A stretch of 64,000 bases of DNA. Source: Pseudomonadota bacterium (lineage in GTDB: Bacteria; Pseudomonadota; Alphaproteobacteria; Rhizobiales; Aestuariivirgaceae). Positions 25,934 through 35,552 of the stretch are shown piece after piece (the first letter of the stretch is position 1; the number at the start of each line of letters is the position of its first letter). A program made the position numbers and the translations under genes. The notes beneath the pieces were generated by a model. That model made no database searches, had not been told where the DNA came from, and was given only the letters and a program-made list of their open reading frames with translations. The stretch lies in the NCBI GenBank assembly GCA_963205315.1, contig CAUJIO010000078.1, forward strand, positions 90,751 to 154,750. Direction: 5' to 3'.

Positions 25934-26383
25934 TTGAACGCCATCGCAGAGCTCCTGTCGGATTTCGAAGTCCTCGACGACTGGGAGGACCGCTACCGCC
26001 ATGTGATCGAGCTCGGCCGCGATCTCGCCCCCCTGCCAGACGAGGATCATACGCCAGAAAACAAGGTGCGGGGCTGTGCCAGCCAGGTGTGGATCACCTC
26101 ACATGGCAGCGGACCTGCGGACGATCCGGTGCTGACCTTTGTGGGAGACAGCGATGCACTGATCGTCAAGGGCCTGGTCGCCATTGCCTTCATGATCTTC
26201 TCCGGCCAGACAGCGCGGACCATCGTCGCCACAGACGCTGCTCCCATTCTGGACAAGCTCGGCCTGAAGGACCACCTGACACCGCAGCGGTCGAATGGTT
26301 TCGCCTCGATGATCCAGCGCATCAAGTCTGATGCCGCCGCGGCCCTTCAGGCCTCCTCCAATTCGGGCACCGCTGGCCGGTAG
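25934..26383 (+). CDS. sufE: SufE family Fe-S cluster assembly sulfur acceptor
   Basis: A 149-residue SufE protein that accepts persulfide sulfur from the cysteine desulfurase SufS and passes it to the SufBCD scaffold. The motif NKVRGCASQVW holds the active-site Cys48, and GLVAIAFMIFSGQTA is the conserved core helix. Translation starts at TTG (25934); no in-frame ATG fits the family start. The last 37 bases overlap the DUF6456 gene on the opposite strand. No other suf genes are in the window. Confidence 0.92.
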   Translation: MNAIAELLSDFEVLDDWEDRYRHVIELGRDLAPLPDEDHTPENKVRGCASQVWITSHGSGPADDPVLTFVGDSDALIVKGLVAIAFMIFSGQTARTIVATDAAPILDKLGLKDHLTPQRSNGFASMIQRIKSDAAAALQASSNSGTAGR

Positions 26384-26889
26384 CCGTCCATTCCCCAACG
26401 ATTGATGCCGGCGCCAGTTCGGCCCAACAATCCATAGTGGCGCGCCAGCGCTGTCAGTGCCAGCCCCAACACAGCGCGGCCGCTGCGTTGCGGCAGGTTC
26501 AATGCGCGCTCTGCCGCCTCGATGCCTGCCGCCATGCAGCAGACATGGCGAAGTATCGGCGACAGTTCAGGGCCTGCCGCGTCCATGGCATTGTGATAGC
26601 GTTGTCGGGCGGCCAGCGCTCCATCACTGATGTCGGCTGTGACATTGCCGCCGCGGCTGCCGGTGCCGGCAGTGTCCCAATTGGTGGTCGTGCGGCCGCT
26701 GAGCATGGCGCGCTCGAAATCCGCGCGAAGTTTTTCGCCGGCGAGATACTGGTTGTCGCTGATCAGAGGCTTGCCGTCCCGGCCCTTGCGGCTGTGCAGC
26801 CAAGACAGCGGGCTCTCGGCATCATTGAAACCCGGTCTCGCAGAGCACGGCTCAGGTGATGAATGGTTCGGCGACGAGCGCTTCGGCAT
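26347..26889 (-). CDS. DUF6456 domain protein
   Basis: A 180-residue protein of the DUF6456 family. ESPLSWLHSRKGRDGKPLIS and AGEKLRADFERAMLSGRTTT are the conserved N-terminal part; a helical C-terminal half (LILRHV-like, then RSGRAVLGLALTALARHYGL) follows. The ATG at 26889 is preceded by GAGGAG. The family is found in Alphaproteobacteria and its C-terminal helices resemble DNA-binding regulators, but function is not established. Its 3' end overlaps sufE on the other strand. Confidence 0.85.
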   Translation of the reverse strand: MPKRSSPNHSSPEPCSARPGFNDAESPLSWLHSRKGRDGKPLISDNQYLAGEKLRADFERAMLSGRTTTNWDTAGTGSRGGNVTADISDGALAARQRYHNAMDAAGPELSPILRHVCCMAAGIEAAERALNLPQRSGRAVLGLALTALARHYGLLGRTGAGINRWGMDGYRPAVPELEEA

Positions 26890-26969
26890 ATCCAGTTACT
26901 CCTCACGGAAGGCAACTGTAACCACAGCCAGAAACAGGAATCAATACCTTTGTGCTGATTTTTTTCCGA

Positions 26970-27467
26970 TCACGCCGACTCGGCCTGGCGATTCTCATCG
27001 TCGGTCGCTGAGAGGAAATAGTCGAGGCAGAGGACCATTCCGACGCCCGGCCTTTGCGGGCTGACGAGTGGAAGCTTAATCCAGTATTGTACCAGATGTT
27101 CCTTGTTCACCAATGGGCCGCGGACGATCCCTTGTGTCGGTTTGCCATCAATTGCCGTGTGCCGATAGGCGGCCATCCAATAGTCTCGCTGCGTGCCGAA
27201 ATCCAATTCATCGAGACACAGGCCGGTGATCTCACAGTCATAGACGTCGCGCAGCCTCGTTCCAGCGAGGCGTACCTTGCTGCGGCCAATGTCTTCGTGC
27301 ACATCGACGAGTGTCAGATAGGGAAGCAGTCGCGGAATTTGCGCCGGATTGATATCGGCCCGCGAGGGCATGTCCTGTCCGGACCCGCACCCCAACCAGT
27401 AATCATAGAGTTGCCTCTGTTCGGGCACGACGAGTTGTGCCCTGAAAGCGATATTGACCGACCCCAT
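26970..27467 (-). CDS. PAS domain protein (PAS_5 family, MopJ-like)
   Basis: A 165-residue single-domain protein. YDYWLGCGSGQDMPSRADIN followed by LPYLTLVDVHEDIGRSKVRL and LAGTRLRDVYDCEITG is the pattern of the PAS_5 family (PF07310). There is no kinase or output domain, so it would act by binding partner proteins, as the single-PAS protein MopJ of Caulobacter does in cell-cycle signalling. An inverted repeat, GATTC-N6-GAATC (27506-27521), lies 39 bases upstream of its ATG and could be an operator. Confidence 0.82.
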   Translation of the reverse strand: MGSVNIAFRAQLVVPEQRQLYDYWLGCGSGQDMPSRADINPAQIPRLLPYLTLVDVHEDIGRSKVRLAGTRLRDVYDCEITGLCLDELDFGTQRDYWMAAYRHTAIDGKPTQGIVRGPLVNKEHLVQYWIKLPLVSPQRPGVGMVLCLDYFLSATDDENRQAESA

Positions 27468-27568
27468 CGCGAACGCGCCCCTGCGAATCGATGCCCTGAA
27501 TTCTTGATTCGTTTATGAATCGTGAAGAGCTGATCCGCAAGAGTCAGCAGGCTGTGCCGCCGAGAAAG

Positions 27569-27973
27569 TTATCTGCCGCGCTTCTTCCCGAGCCCCATGT
27601 TCTTCGCAAGCCTGGAGCGCGACGTTGCGTAATTGGGGGCAACCATCGGATAGTCGGCGGGGAGGCCCCATTTTTCCCGGTATTGTTCCGGCGACAAATT
27701 GAAATGGGCGCGGAGGTGGCGCTTCAGCGACTTGAATTTCTTGCCGTCCTCAAGACAGATCAAATAGTCCGGCGTGATCGACTTCTTGATGTTGATGGCC
27801 GGTTTTACCTCGGCGGCCTCTTCCTTCGCGACCTGTCCGGTGGATGCCAGTTCGAGTGCGCGATGAACATCCGCGATCAAGCGTGGAAGATCGCCTTGTT
27901 CAACGGCGTTCCTGGTGACATAGGCCGCGACGATCTGCGCCGCGAGGTCGATCATCGGAGTCTTGTTTTCCAT
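27569..27973 (-). CDS. mucR: MucR/Ros family transcriptional regulator
   Basis: A 134-residue member of the MucR/Ros family, H-NS-like AT-rich DNA-binding regulators of exopolysaccharide, motility and symbiosis or virulence in Hyphomicrobiales. The N-terminal half mediates oligomerisation. The zinc-finger-like region LICLEDGKKFKSLKRHLRAH has Cys73, His86 and His90, but the first of the two cysteines found in Ros is absent, as in several Mesorhizobium family members. SPEQYREKWGLPADYPMVAP is conserved. Autoregulation is usual in the family; AT-rich tracts are present upstream. Confidence 0.93.
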   Translation of the reverse strand: MENKTPMIDLAAQIVAAYVTRNAVEQGDLPRLIADVHRALELASTGQVAKEEAAEVKPAINIKKSITPDYLICLEDGKKFKSLKRHLRAHFNLSPEQYREKWGLPADYPMVAPNYATSRSRLAKNMGLGKKRGR

Positions 27974-28084
27974 TCTGCCCCAGCTTCACTTGCGAACACC
28001 AGGTGAATACTGGCGACTCTCAAGACTTACGCAAGAAATTGCGCCGCAACAAGCTGTCTGTATTGATCCGGTCTTGGCCGATGC

Positions 28085-30565
28085 TCAGTTATGCGGCGCG
28101 TATGGCCCTGCCTTGCGCACATACCAGTCCCAGTACGTGAGGAGAATGCGGGCCTTGTTGAACGACAGGCCGTCGAAGATCGCCTGGAGTTCGTCCGGAT
28201 GACGATCCGGACGCAGCACACCCGCCTCGCCGAGGCGAAGCCTGGTAATGGCCTCCTCGAATCTGGCGCGCGTGCAACCCAAGGCCTTGAGCAAGACCGT
28301 CAACGGCTCACCTTCTCTGTCGGAGAGAATGCGCATGGCAGTCTCATGGGCGATTCCGCCCATCTCGCTGAAGGCACCGGCTGCTTCCTCGAGCTTGTAG
28401 TCTGCGGTGAGGCCGATGGCGGTATCGACGATTTCGCGCGGCGGGAATTTGCCGTCACCCATCGCATCGCCGCCATCATTGCCGTGTGTGGCGAGTGTGA
28501 TGCGCAGAATTCTGTTGAGCGTTTCGGAGTCGGTGAGAAAGCGCGAAAAGATGAAGCGACGCAGTTCCTGCGGTACATGCCAGAAGAGTTCAAAAGCGAC
28601 GGGTGGCGGCAGATCGGCACGGGTGGCCAGCGGCGCAAGCAGTCCATGATGCCTGGTGGCTTCGTGCGCCAGCCGGAAGAAGGCCTCATGGGAGAGTGCC
28701 GCACCCGGGTTGCGGATCAATGTCAGAAGGACGCCCGGCTCTCCGGTTGCGATCAGGAAATCACTCAGCACGGTTGACAGGATGCGGCGGCGCGCCACCA
28801 TGCGCAGTTTGGCAGTGTCGCCGTCGGGCGCAGCATTCATCAGGTCCTGGTCAGAGATGTGCGAGCAGCGCTCAAGAAGCGGTCCCACCACCTCGGCTCT
28901 CGCGTCGCGGATCAGCTTTGCCACCAGCAATGCGGGCGGTGATTCCATGATGGCCACGCGTTCGACAACACTCAGCAGTTGCTTCACCGGAATGCGCGGC
29001 AGGATGCGCAGCAGCGTGTCGGCGGCCAGCGTACGCTCATGCGGCAACGAACCGGTGCCGCCTGACATCATGTCCAGCAGCGTCAACGCCAGATCACCCG
29101 ATTCCTCATCGGCGTCCACGGTCTCAACGGGTCTCGGCTCGGCAAGCCGTGCGGGAAGCGCGCTCTGGGCAAATGGATCTGGCTGGGAATCGGCGGTGCT
29201 GGCTTTCAGCAGGGGTGCTGGTCCGATACGTTCGGCGATCACATCCGTCACCGCAGCCTCGGTGCGCAGCGGAGAGACTGGCGCGACACTCACAGTGGCT
29301 GCGGGCCGCGCCGGCGGATTGGCAATCCGTGCGGCCGGTTCGGCATGGGCTTGCGCCAGCGCGTCGTTTTCCTGTGCCGCATCCTGCATCAGGATGGCAA
29401 CTTCGCTCAAGAAGGCAGCCCGCTCGGCGGGCGTCGGTTTTGCGTAGATGGCGGTGCTGATGGTCTTGATCATCGCATCGACGACGCGGCCTGCCAATTC
29501 CGACGTGACGGCTTTCGTCTCCCCCGCCGGAGCCGGACTGCTCTCTACGTCTTGCTGTGGGGCATCGCCTTCCAATGCGACGGCCTGCTCACTTGCGACG
29601 GCCTGCTCACTCGCCGGGGATTCCTCCGGCGAGATTTCGTCAACCACTTCCGCCTCGGGAGTGAATTCCGCCGGCACTTCGAGGGCCGTCTCCTCGGCTG
29701 CATGCTCAGCCGCAAAGGTCTCGACCAACTCCCCGGCAGTGCCGTCAGCTTCCGCAAAGACGGCTGCTTCGACATCATCAGGCGCTTCCGGAGCAGAAGA
29801 TGTTTCTGGCTCGAGCACGTCCACGACGTCAGGAACCGGATCAAAATCGCCAGACGCCTCGGTTTCCACCACGACGTCAGCCGCTTCGACGTCAGCCGGC
29901 GCTGCGTGCTCCGGAATTGGGTCGGGGAGAGCCGGAAAGTCCATCGCGAGTGGCGCAACATCCGGGAGGATTTCCTGGTCAACGTTCCCGGAAAAATCCG
30001 GCGCGTCCCCATCTACCTGCGGCACCGTCTCGGGCGGTGGGCTCTGCCAGTGGACCGGCCGGAATTCAGGGAGCTCAAGCGCAGCCGGAATAGGTGGCTC
30101 AGCCTCGAGACTTTCTGCGGCCGTGATCCCCCCCTGCGGTTCGTCGGCTTCTGGTTCTGTCTGGGGTGGATCCGGCTCCCATTCCGGCTGCGCCAGATCG
30201 AAGCTCGAAAGCGGCTTGAACGCCGGCAATTCAGCCAAGGACACCGGCGGAAGCGCCGGGATTTCCTCAAGCATGGCATCGGCATCGGCCGGTTGAAACT
30301 CTTCTGCCGGAGCGCCAATCGCATCGACGGCGGGTTCGAGCATCGGCCCAGCCGATGGCGTGATCTTCAAGTCCGGAATATCGGAACCGGCGATGCCGCA
30401 AGCTAAAGCCTTTGCGCCCTTGAGCTTGGCGGTCAGCAGCTTGAAGGAACTGGCAGAAATGCGGCGTCCGCCCGCACCTGCCGGGTTTGCGGCACGCGAA
30501 GCGTCATGACCGGGAGCCATATCCCGTCCCACCGGGGTTGGCTCGTTGTTCACAGCATCAGGCAA
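28085..30565 (-). CDS. Large acidic DUF2336 domain protein
   Basis: An 826-residue protein with a TTG start (30565) preceded by GGAGGA. Residues 1-400 are low-complexity, very acidic and rich in P, A, E, with tandem-like segments such as SEQAVASEQAVALEG. Residues from about 480 to the end carry DUF2336, an alpha-helical, HEAT-like domain common in Hyphomicrobiales (LALTLLDMMSGGTGSLPHER and RILSTVLSDFLIATGEPGVL). Function unknown. The divergent region to msrB contains a CtrA half site (ATGGTTAA, 30661-30668). Confidence 0.82.
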   Translation of the reverse strand: MPDAVNNEPTPVGRDMAPGHDASRAANPAGAGGRRISASSFKLLTAKLKGAKALACGIAGSDIPDLKITPSAGPMLEPAVDAIGAPAEEFQPADADAMLEEIPALPPVSLAELPAFKPLSSFDLAQPEWEPDPPQTEPEADEPQGGITAAESLEAEPPIPAALELPEFRPVHWQSPPPETVPQVDGDAPDFSGNVDQEILPDVAPLAMDFPALPDPIPEHAAPADVEAADVVVETEASGDFDPVPDVVDVLEPETSSAPEAPDDVEAAVFAEADGTAGELVETFAAEHAAEETALEVPAEFTPEAEVVDEISPEESPASEQAVASEQAVALEGDAPQQDVESSPAPAGETKAVTSELAGRVVDAMIKTISTAIYAKPTPAERAAFLSEVAILMQDAAQENDALAQAHAEPAARIANPPARPAATVSVAPVSPLRTEAAVTDVIAERIGPAPLLKASTADSQPDPFAQSALPARLAEPRPVETVDADEESGDLALTLLDMMSGGTGSLPHERTLAADTLLRILPRIPVKQLLSVVERVAIMESPPALLVAKLIRDARAEVVGPLLERCSHISDQDLMNAAPDGDTAKLRMVARRRILSTVLSDFLIATGEPGVLLTLIRNPGAALSHEAFFRLAHEATRHHGLLAPLATRADLPPPVAFELFWHVPQELRRFIFSRFLTDSETLNRILRITLATHGNDGGDAMGDGKFPPREIVDTAIGLTADYKLEEAAGAFSEMGGIAHETAMRILSDREGEPLTVLLKALGCTRARFEEAITRLRLGEAGVLRPDRHPDELQAIFDGLSFNKARILLTYWDWYVRKAGPYAPHN

Positions 30566-30762
30566 GAGATTCCTCCACGGCCTGTACCAAACCCCCGAAG
30601 CCTCTAAAGTTGCTTAAACTTGCGAGGGTTAGCGCGTATTGAGATCAGTTCGCGTGGTGTTATGGTTAATGCCCGGTGAAGGAACACGATCGTTTGACCC
30701 AGCGTGACGCTTCACATTTCGGGTGTGATCGCCCACATTGACAGCCAGAAAGCGAGTGAGAC

Positions 30763-31161
30763 ATGAGCAAGATCGAAAAGACCGATGCGGAATGGCAGCA
30801 GAGTCTGAGTCCGGAGGCCTATCGCGTGCTGCGCGAACACGGCACCGAACGTGCCGGCACCAGCCCGCTCAATCGCGAGAAACGGCAAGGCATGTTCGTT
30901 TGCGCCGGCTGCGGCAAGGAGCTGTTCGCATCCGACACCAAATACGAGTCGGGCACCGGCTGGCCTAGTTTCTTTGCTCCGGTCAATGCCGAGGCAGTGG
31001 GAACGTCCGTAGACCGGTCATGGTTCTCGACCCGCACCGAAGTGCATTGCGCCGATTGCGGCGGCCATCTCGGCCATGTGTTCCCTGATGGTCCCAAACC
31101 CACAGGCCTGCGCTATTGCATGAACGGCGTTGCCCTCGATTTCAAACCGGACAAGACCTGA
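30763..31161 (+). CDS. msrB: Peptide-methionine (R)-S-oxide reductase MsrB
   Basis: A 132-residue MsrB, which reduces the R form of methionine sulfoxide in proteins. Structural zinc is bound by Cys47, Cys50, Cys96 and Cys99 (CAGC and CADC). Cys119 in [13 protein letters not shown] is the catalytic residue, and [12 protein letters not shown] is the conserved substrate loop. No signal peptide is present, so it is cytoplasmic. The oligopeptidase B gene follows five bases later. A secreted MsrA lies further along at 44553-45197. Confidence 0.95.
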   Translation: MSKIEKTDAEWQQSLSPEAYRVLREHGTERAGTSPLNREKRQGMFVCAGCGKELFASDTKYESGTGWPSFFAPVNAEAVGTSVDRSWFSTRTEVHCADCGGHLGHVFPDGPKPTGLRYCMNGVALDFKPDKT

Positions 31162-31166
31162 TCTCC

Positions 31167-33257
31167 ATGACGAATATTCCCAGGATGCCGCCGCGGGCCG
31201 AACAACGCCCGCGCATCGAGACGTTTCACGGTTACGAGAAGCGCGATGACTATCATTGGCTGAAAGCCGATAACTGGCAGGAGGTGATGCATGATCCCTC
31301 GCTGCTGCCGCAGGAGATCCGCGATTTTCTCGAGGGAGAGAACGCCTATCATGAGGCGGTGATGGCCGATACGGCCGGCCTTCAGGAGAAGCTCTTTGCC
31401 GAGATGAAGGGACGGATGAAGGAGGATGATTCCTCGGTTCCTGCACCCGATGGACCGTTTGACTACTTCACGTCATTCGTGAAGGGTGGCCAGCATCCGC
31501 GCTATCTGCGTAAGCCGCGTGGCGCCGAGGGACCCGAAGAGGTGCTGCTCGATGGCAACGAACTCGGCAAAGGCCGCGCGTATTTCCATTTCGGCGGCAT
31601 CGCCATGTCACCCGACCACAAGCTGGCAGCGTGGTCCTTCGATGGCAACGGCTCCGAATTCTATGAACTACGCGTACGCGATACGGCAAGCGGCGCGGAT
31701 GCAGCCGATGTGCTGCAGAACACTGCAGGCGGCGCTACCTGGGCGGCCGACGGCAAAAGCTATTTCTACACGCATCAAGATGAGAACCACCGGCCGCTGA
31801 AGACCTTCCGCCATGTGCTGGGCACGGCTCAGGCGGATGACGTGCTGATCTTTGAGGAAAAAGACACCGGCATGTTCACTGGCGTCGGCAAGACACATTC
31901 CGAGAAGTATATCCTGGTCGATATTCACGACCATGACACGTCGGAAATCTGGGTCATCGATGCCGAAGCTCCGGCAGTGGCGCCGAAGCTCATTGCACAG
32001 CGCGTGAAAGGCATCGAATATGATGTCGAGCATTGGAATGACCGCTTCATCATCAAGACCAACATCAATGGTGCGGAAGACTACAAGATCGTCACATGTC
32101 CGGTGGATCGTCCGTCCCCGGACAATTGGATCGATCTCGTGCCGCACCGGCCCGGCATTTTCCTCGTTGGCTATTTCGTGCTGAAGAACTGGCTTGTCCG
32201 CATGGAGCGCGAGAACGCGCTGCCGCGCATCATCGTGCGCGACATGAATTCCGGCGACGAACATGCCATCGCCTTCGACGAAGAGGCCTATTCGCTGGGA
32301 TTCGGCGAGATGCGCGAATACGACACCGACATCCTGCGCTTCACCTACTCTTCGATGACGACGCCTGCGCAAGTGTTTGACTACAACATGCGCGACCGCA
32401 CGCGCGTGCTGCGCAAGATGCAGGAGGTGCCAAGCGGGCACGATCCGAAGAACTATGTCACGCGCCGCGTTCTGGCGCGCGCGCATGACGGCGAGATGAT
32501 TCCGGTCACGCTGCTCTATGCGGCATCAACGCCGCTCGATGGCTCGGCGCCGCTCTGGCTCTATGGCTATGGCTCCTACGGCATTTCGATTCCAGCAGGT
32601 TTCAACACCAATATCCTGTCTCTGGTTGATCGCGGCTTCATCTATGCCATCGCGCATATCCGTGGCGGACAGGAGAAGGGCCGCAACTGGTACAAGTCCG
32701 GCAAGCTGGAGCACAAGACCAATACCTTCCAAGATTTCATCTCTTGCGCCGAGCACCTGATCGCCGCGGGATATGCGCGCAAGGGCAACATCATCGCGCA
32801 GGGCGGCAGCGCTGGCGGCATGCTGATGGGCGCTGTGGCAAACATGGCGCCGGATCTGTTCCGCGGCATCGTGGCCGAAGTCCCCTTCGTCGATGTGCTC
32901 TCCACGATGCTCGACGACACGTTGCCGCTGACGCCGCCGGAATGGCCCGAGTGGGGCAATCCGCTGGCCGACAAGAAGGCTTATGAAACCATTGCCTCCT
33001 ACTCACCTTACGACCGGGTGGAGGCCAAGGCCTATCCCAACATCCTGGCGGTGGGCGGCCTCACCGATCCGCGCGTCACCTATTGGGAACCAGCCAAGTG
33101 GGTGGCCCGGCTGCGCGAACTCAAGACCGATGACAATCTGCTGCTGTTGAAGACCAACATGGGGGCAGGACACGGCGGCGCATCGGGCCGCTTCGACCGG
33201 CTCAAGGAAGTGGCCTTCGTCTACGCCTTCGGCATGAAAGTGGCGGGGATGGCGTGA
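31167..33257 (+). CDS. ptrB: Oligopeptidase B (S9A prolyl oligopeptidase family)
   Basis: A 696-residue S9A peptidase that cuts small peptides after Arg or Lys. The start at ATG 31167 gives the family N-terminus (MTNIPRMPPRAEQRP then HGYEKRDDYHWLKADN). A seven-bladed propeller occupies about residues 70-400. The alpha/beta-hydrolase domain holds Ser548 (GGSAGGMLMG), Asp634 (LTDPRVTYWEP) and His669 (GAGHGGASGRFD), the complete triad. Its stop overlaps the next gene's start by one base (TGATG). Confidence 0.94.
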   Translation: MTNIPRMPPRAEQRPRIETFHGYEKRDDYHWLKADNWQEVMHDPSLLPQEIRDFLEGENAYHEAVMADTAGLQEKLFAEMKGRMKEDDSSVPAPDGPFDYFTSFVKGGQHPRYLRKPRGAEGPEEVLLDGNELGKGRAYFHFGGIAMSPDHKLAAWSFDGNGSEFYELRVRDTASGADAADVLQNTAGGATWAADGKSYFYTHQDENHRPLKTFRHVLGTAQADDVLIFEEKDTGMFTGVGKTHSEKYILVDIHDHDTSEIWVIDAEAPAVAPKLIAQRVKGIEYDVEHWNDRFIIKTNINGAEDYKIVTCPVDRPSPDNWIDLVPHRPGIFLVGYFVLKNWLVRMERENALPRIIVRDMNSGDEHAIAFDEEAYSLGFGEMREYDTDILRFTYSSMTTPAQVFDYNMRDRTRVLRKMQEVPSGHDPKNYVTRRVLARAHDGEMIPVTLLYAASTPLDGSAPLWLYGYGSYGISIPAGFNTNILSLVDRGFIYAIAHIRGGQEKGRNWYKSGKLEHKTNTFQDFISCAEHLIAAGYARKGNIIAQGGSAGGMLMGAVANMAPDLFRGIVAEVPFVDVLSTMLDDTLPLTPPEWPEWGNPLADKKAYETIASYSPYDRVEAKAYPNILAVGGLTDPRVTYWEPAKWVARLRELKTDDNLLLLKTNMGAGHGGASGRFDRLKEVAFVYAFGMKVAGMA

Positions 33258-33808
33258 TGCTGATGGAGGCAGCCAAATCGAGCCTGCTCCTGATCGACGT
33301 GCAGGAACGATTGCTTCCCGCCATGGCCGGTGGTGACGAGGTCGCGCGGCGCTGCGGTATGCTGCTGAAGGCGGCGAAGCAACTGGATGTGCCGGTCACC
33401 GTCTCCGAGCAGTATCCAAAGGGTCTTGGCCATACCGTCCCGGTTCTGGCGGCGGAGATCGGCAATGCGCCGGTGTTCGAAAAGCTCAGCTTTTCCTGCT
33501 GGAAGGATGCAGCCCTGAAGGAACACCTGATCGGCCATCACGAGCGGCAGCGGCCGCTGGTGATCATTGCCGGCATCGAAGCTCATGTCTGCGTGCTGCA
33601 GACAGCGATCGACCTGTCGGCGGCGGGATTCGGCGTCTTCGCGGTGGCGGATGCCATGTCGTCGCGGGCCCCCTCTTCCCTGGCACTTGCGCTGGAGCGG
33701 ATGCGGCAGAACTCCATTTCCATCGTCAATGCCGAAATGGTGGTGTTCGAGCTTTTGAAGCAGGCCGGGACGGCGGAATTCAAAGCCCTGTCGGCAGTTG
33801 TACGTTGA
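33257..33808 (+). CDS. Isochorismatase-family cysteine hydrolase
   Basis: A 183-residue hydrolase of the isochorismatase/YcaC type. Asp in LLLIDVQERLLPAM, Lys in FEKLSFSCW and Cys in IAGIEAHVCVLQTA form the catalytic triad. The natural substrate is unknown; related enzymes act on amides or carbamates. The ATG at 33257 overlaps the oligopeptidase stop. The gene ends 80 bases before the acyl-CoA dehydrogenase start, where TTGACA (33837-33842) may be a promoter element. Confidence 0.9.
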   Translation: MLMEAAKSSLLLIDVQERLLPAMAGGDEVARRCGMLLKAAKQLDVPVTVSEQYPKGLGHTVPVLAAEIGNAPVFEKLSFSCWKDAALKEHLIGHHERQRPLVIIAGIEAHVCVLQTAIDLSAAGFGVFAVADAMSSRAPSSLALALERMRQNSISIVNAEMVVFELLKQAGTAEFKALSAVVR

Positions 33809-33888
33809 ACGTCAAAAAACTGGTCACTTCGCCGAATTGACAAGTGGAGCTGGCATTGCTCTTTAGAGCCCAATCCAAGGAGTGTCAC

Positions 33889-35067
33889 ATGGCCGCCGCC
33901 GAATTCAACTGGGAAGACCCGCTCGATCTCGAAGCTCAACTGACCGATGAAGAGCGGATGATCCGTGACTCGGCCAGGGCCTTCGCCCAGGACAAGCTGG
34001 CTCCGCGCATCAAGTCGGCGTTCCGTGACGAGCGCTTTGACCGCGAGATCATGAACGAGATGGGCGAGATGGGCTTTCTCGGCGTCATGACATCGGGCGA
34101 GTATGGCGGTTCAGGCCTTGGCTACGTGGCCTATGGACTGGTGGCGCGCGAGGTCGAACGCGTCGACAGCGGGTACCGCTCGGCGATGAGCGTGCAGAAC
34201 TCGCTGGTGATGCATCCGATCGAGGCCTACGGCTCGGAAGCGCAGAAGAGGAAGTATCTGCCGAAGCTCGCCACCGGCGAATGGGTCGGCTGCTTCGGCC
34301 TGACCGAGCCCGATGCAGGCTCCGATCCCGGCGGCATGAAGACGAAGGCGGTCAAGGTTCAGGGCGGTTACGTTTTGAACGGCGCCAAGATGTGGATCTC
34401 CAATTCGCCCATCGCCGATGTTGCCGTGGTGTGGGGCAAGACCGAGGACGGCGTCATCCGCGGCTTCGTTGTCGAGCGTGGCATGAAGGGTTTCTCGACG
34501 CCGACCATCGAGGGCAAGATTTCGCTCCGGGCGTCGATCACAGGCGAGATCGTTCTCGACAATGTCGAGGTGCCGGAAGAGGCGATGCTGCCGAACGCCA
34601 AGGGCTTGGGCGGACCGTTCGGCTGCCTCAACAAGGCCCGCTACGGCATTGCCTGGGGCGTGATGGGAGCGGCAGAAGATTGCTGGCACCGGGCGCGGCA
34701 ATACACGCTCGACCGGAAGCAATTCGGCAAGCCGCTGGCCGCCAACCAGCTGGTGCAGAAGAAGCTCGCCGACATGCAGACGGAAATCGCGCTGGGCCTG
34801 CAAGGCTGCATGGCGCTGGGCCGCGGCCTCGAGCGCGGTTCGCTGGCGCCGCCCGCCATTTCGCTGATGAAGCGCAACAATTGCGGCAAGGCGCTGGACA
34901 TCGCCCGTGCTGCGCGCGACATGCACGGCGGCAACGGCATTTCGGAAGAGTATCATGTCATCCGCCACATGGTGAACCTCGAAACGGTCAACACCTATGA
35001 GGGCACGCATGACGTCCACGCGTTGATCCTGGGCCGCGCGCAGACGGGAATTCAGGCCTTCCAGTGA
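33889..35067 (+). CDS. gcdH: Glutaryl-CoA dehydrogenase (acyl-CoA dehydrogenase family)
   Basis: A 392-residue FAD-dependent acyl-CoA dehydrogenase. The start ATG 33889 is preceded by AAGGAG; the frame is open 15 codons further upstream. [19 protein letters not shown] is the FAD/substrate loop, [17 protein letters not shown] is specific to glutaryl-CoA dehydrogenases, and Glu371 in [10 protein letters not shown] is the catalytic base. It converts glutaryl-CoA to crotonyl-CoA in lysine and tryptophan breakdown. Its stop overlaps a GNAT gene by four bases (GTGA). Confidence 0.92.
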   Translation: MAAAEFNWEDPLDLEAQLTDEERMIRDSARAFAQDKLAPRIKSAFRDERFDREIMNEMGEMGFLGVMTSGEYGGSGLGYVAYGLVAREVERVDSGYRSAMSVQNSLVMHPIEAYGSEAQKRKYLPKLATGEWVGCFGLTEPDAGSDPGGMKTKAVKVQGGYVLNGAKMWISNSPIADVAVVWGKTEDGVIRGFVVERGMKGFSTPTIEGKISLRASITGEIVLDNVEVPEEAMLPNAKGLGGPFGCLNKARYGIAWGVMGAAEDCWHRARQYTLDRKQFGKPLAANQLVQKKLADMQTEIALGLQGCMALGRGLERGSLAPPAISLMKRNNCGKALDIARAARDMHGGNGISEEYHVIRHMVNLETVNTYEGTHDVHALILGRAQTGIQAFQ

Positions 35068-35522
35068 GCCCTGCCGTCATCGCCATCGCCGATCCGGCCG
35101 ATTCATCCGTCCGTGTGCTGATCGAAGAGCTCGACCAGTACATGATCCCGCTCTATCCGGCGGAGAGCAATCATCTGCTCGATATCGAAACGCTGCGGCA
35201 GCCGGAAATGCGGTTCTTCGCAGCCTATGCCGGAGACCAGGTGATGGCTTGCGGCGGCTGTTGGCTGCATTCGGACTATGCCGAGATCAAGCGTGTCTAT
35301 GTGAGCCTCAAGGCGCGCGGGCTCGGGTTGGCGAAGAAGCTGATGCAACGGATCGAGGACGAGGCGCGCAACAGCGGACGTGCGATCGCACGGCTGGAAA
35401 CGGGCATCCACCAGCCCGAGGCACTGGGGCTTTACCGGGCACTGGGCTATGCCGAGCGCGGACCATTCGGGGACTATGCCGAAGATCCCTACAGCGTGTT
35501 CATGGAGAAGGTGCTGGAGTAG
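35064..35522 (+). CDS. GNAT family N-acetyltransferase
   Basis: A 152-residue GNAT enzyme starting at GTG 35064, overlapping the previous stop. The acetyl-CoA-binding motif A lies in [20 protein letters not shown], and the end [20 protein letters not shown] matches small amino-acid-modifying acetyltransferases. The substrate cannot be told. Coupling to the glutaryl-CoA dehydrogenase gene suggests common transcription, not necessarily common pathway. Confidence 0.9.
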   Translation: MSPAVIAIADPADSSVRVLIEELDQYMIPLYPAESNHLLDIETLRQPEMRFFAAYAGDQVMACGGCWLHSDYAEIKRVYVSLKARGLGLAKKLMQRIEDEARNSGRAIARLETGIHQPEALGLYRALGYAERGPFGDYAEDPYSVFMEKVLE

Positions 35523-35552
35523 TAATCCTCACCCCACTCTCGGAGCAGGTAG

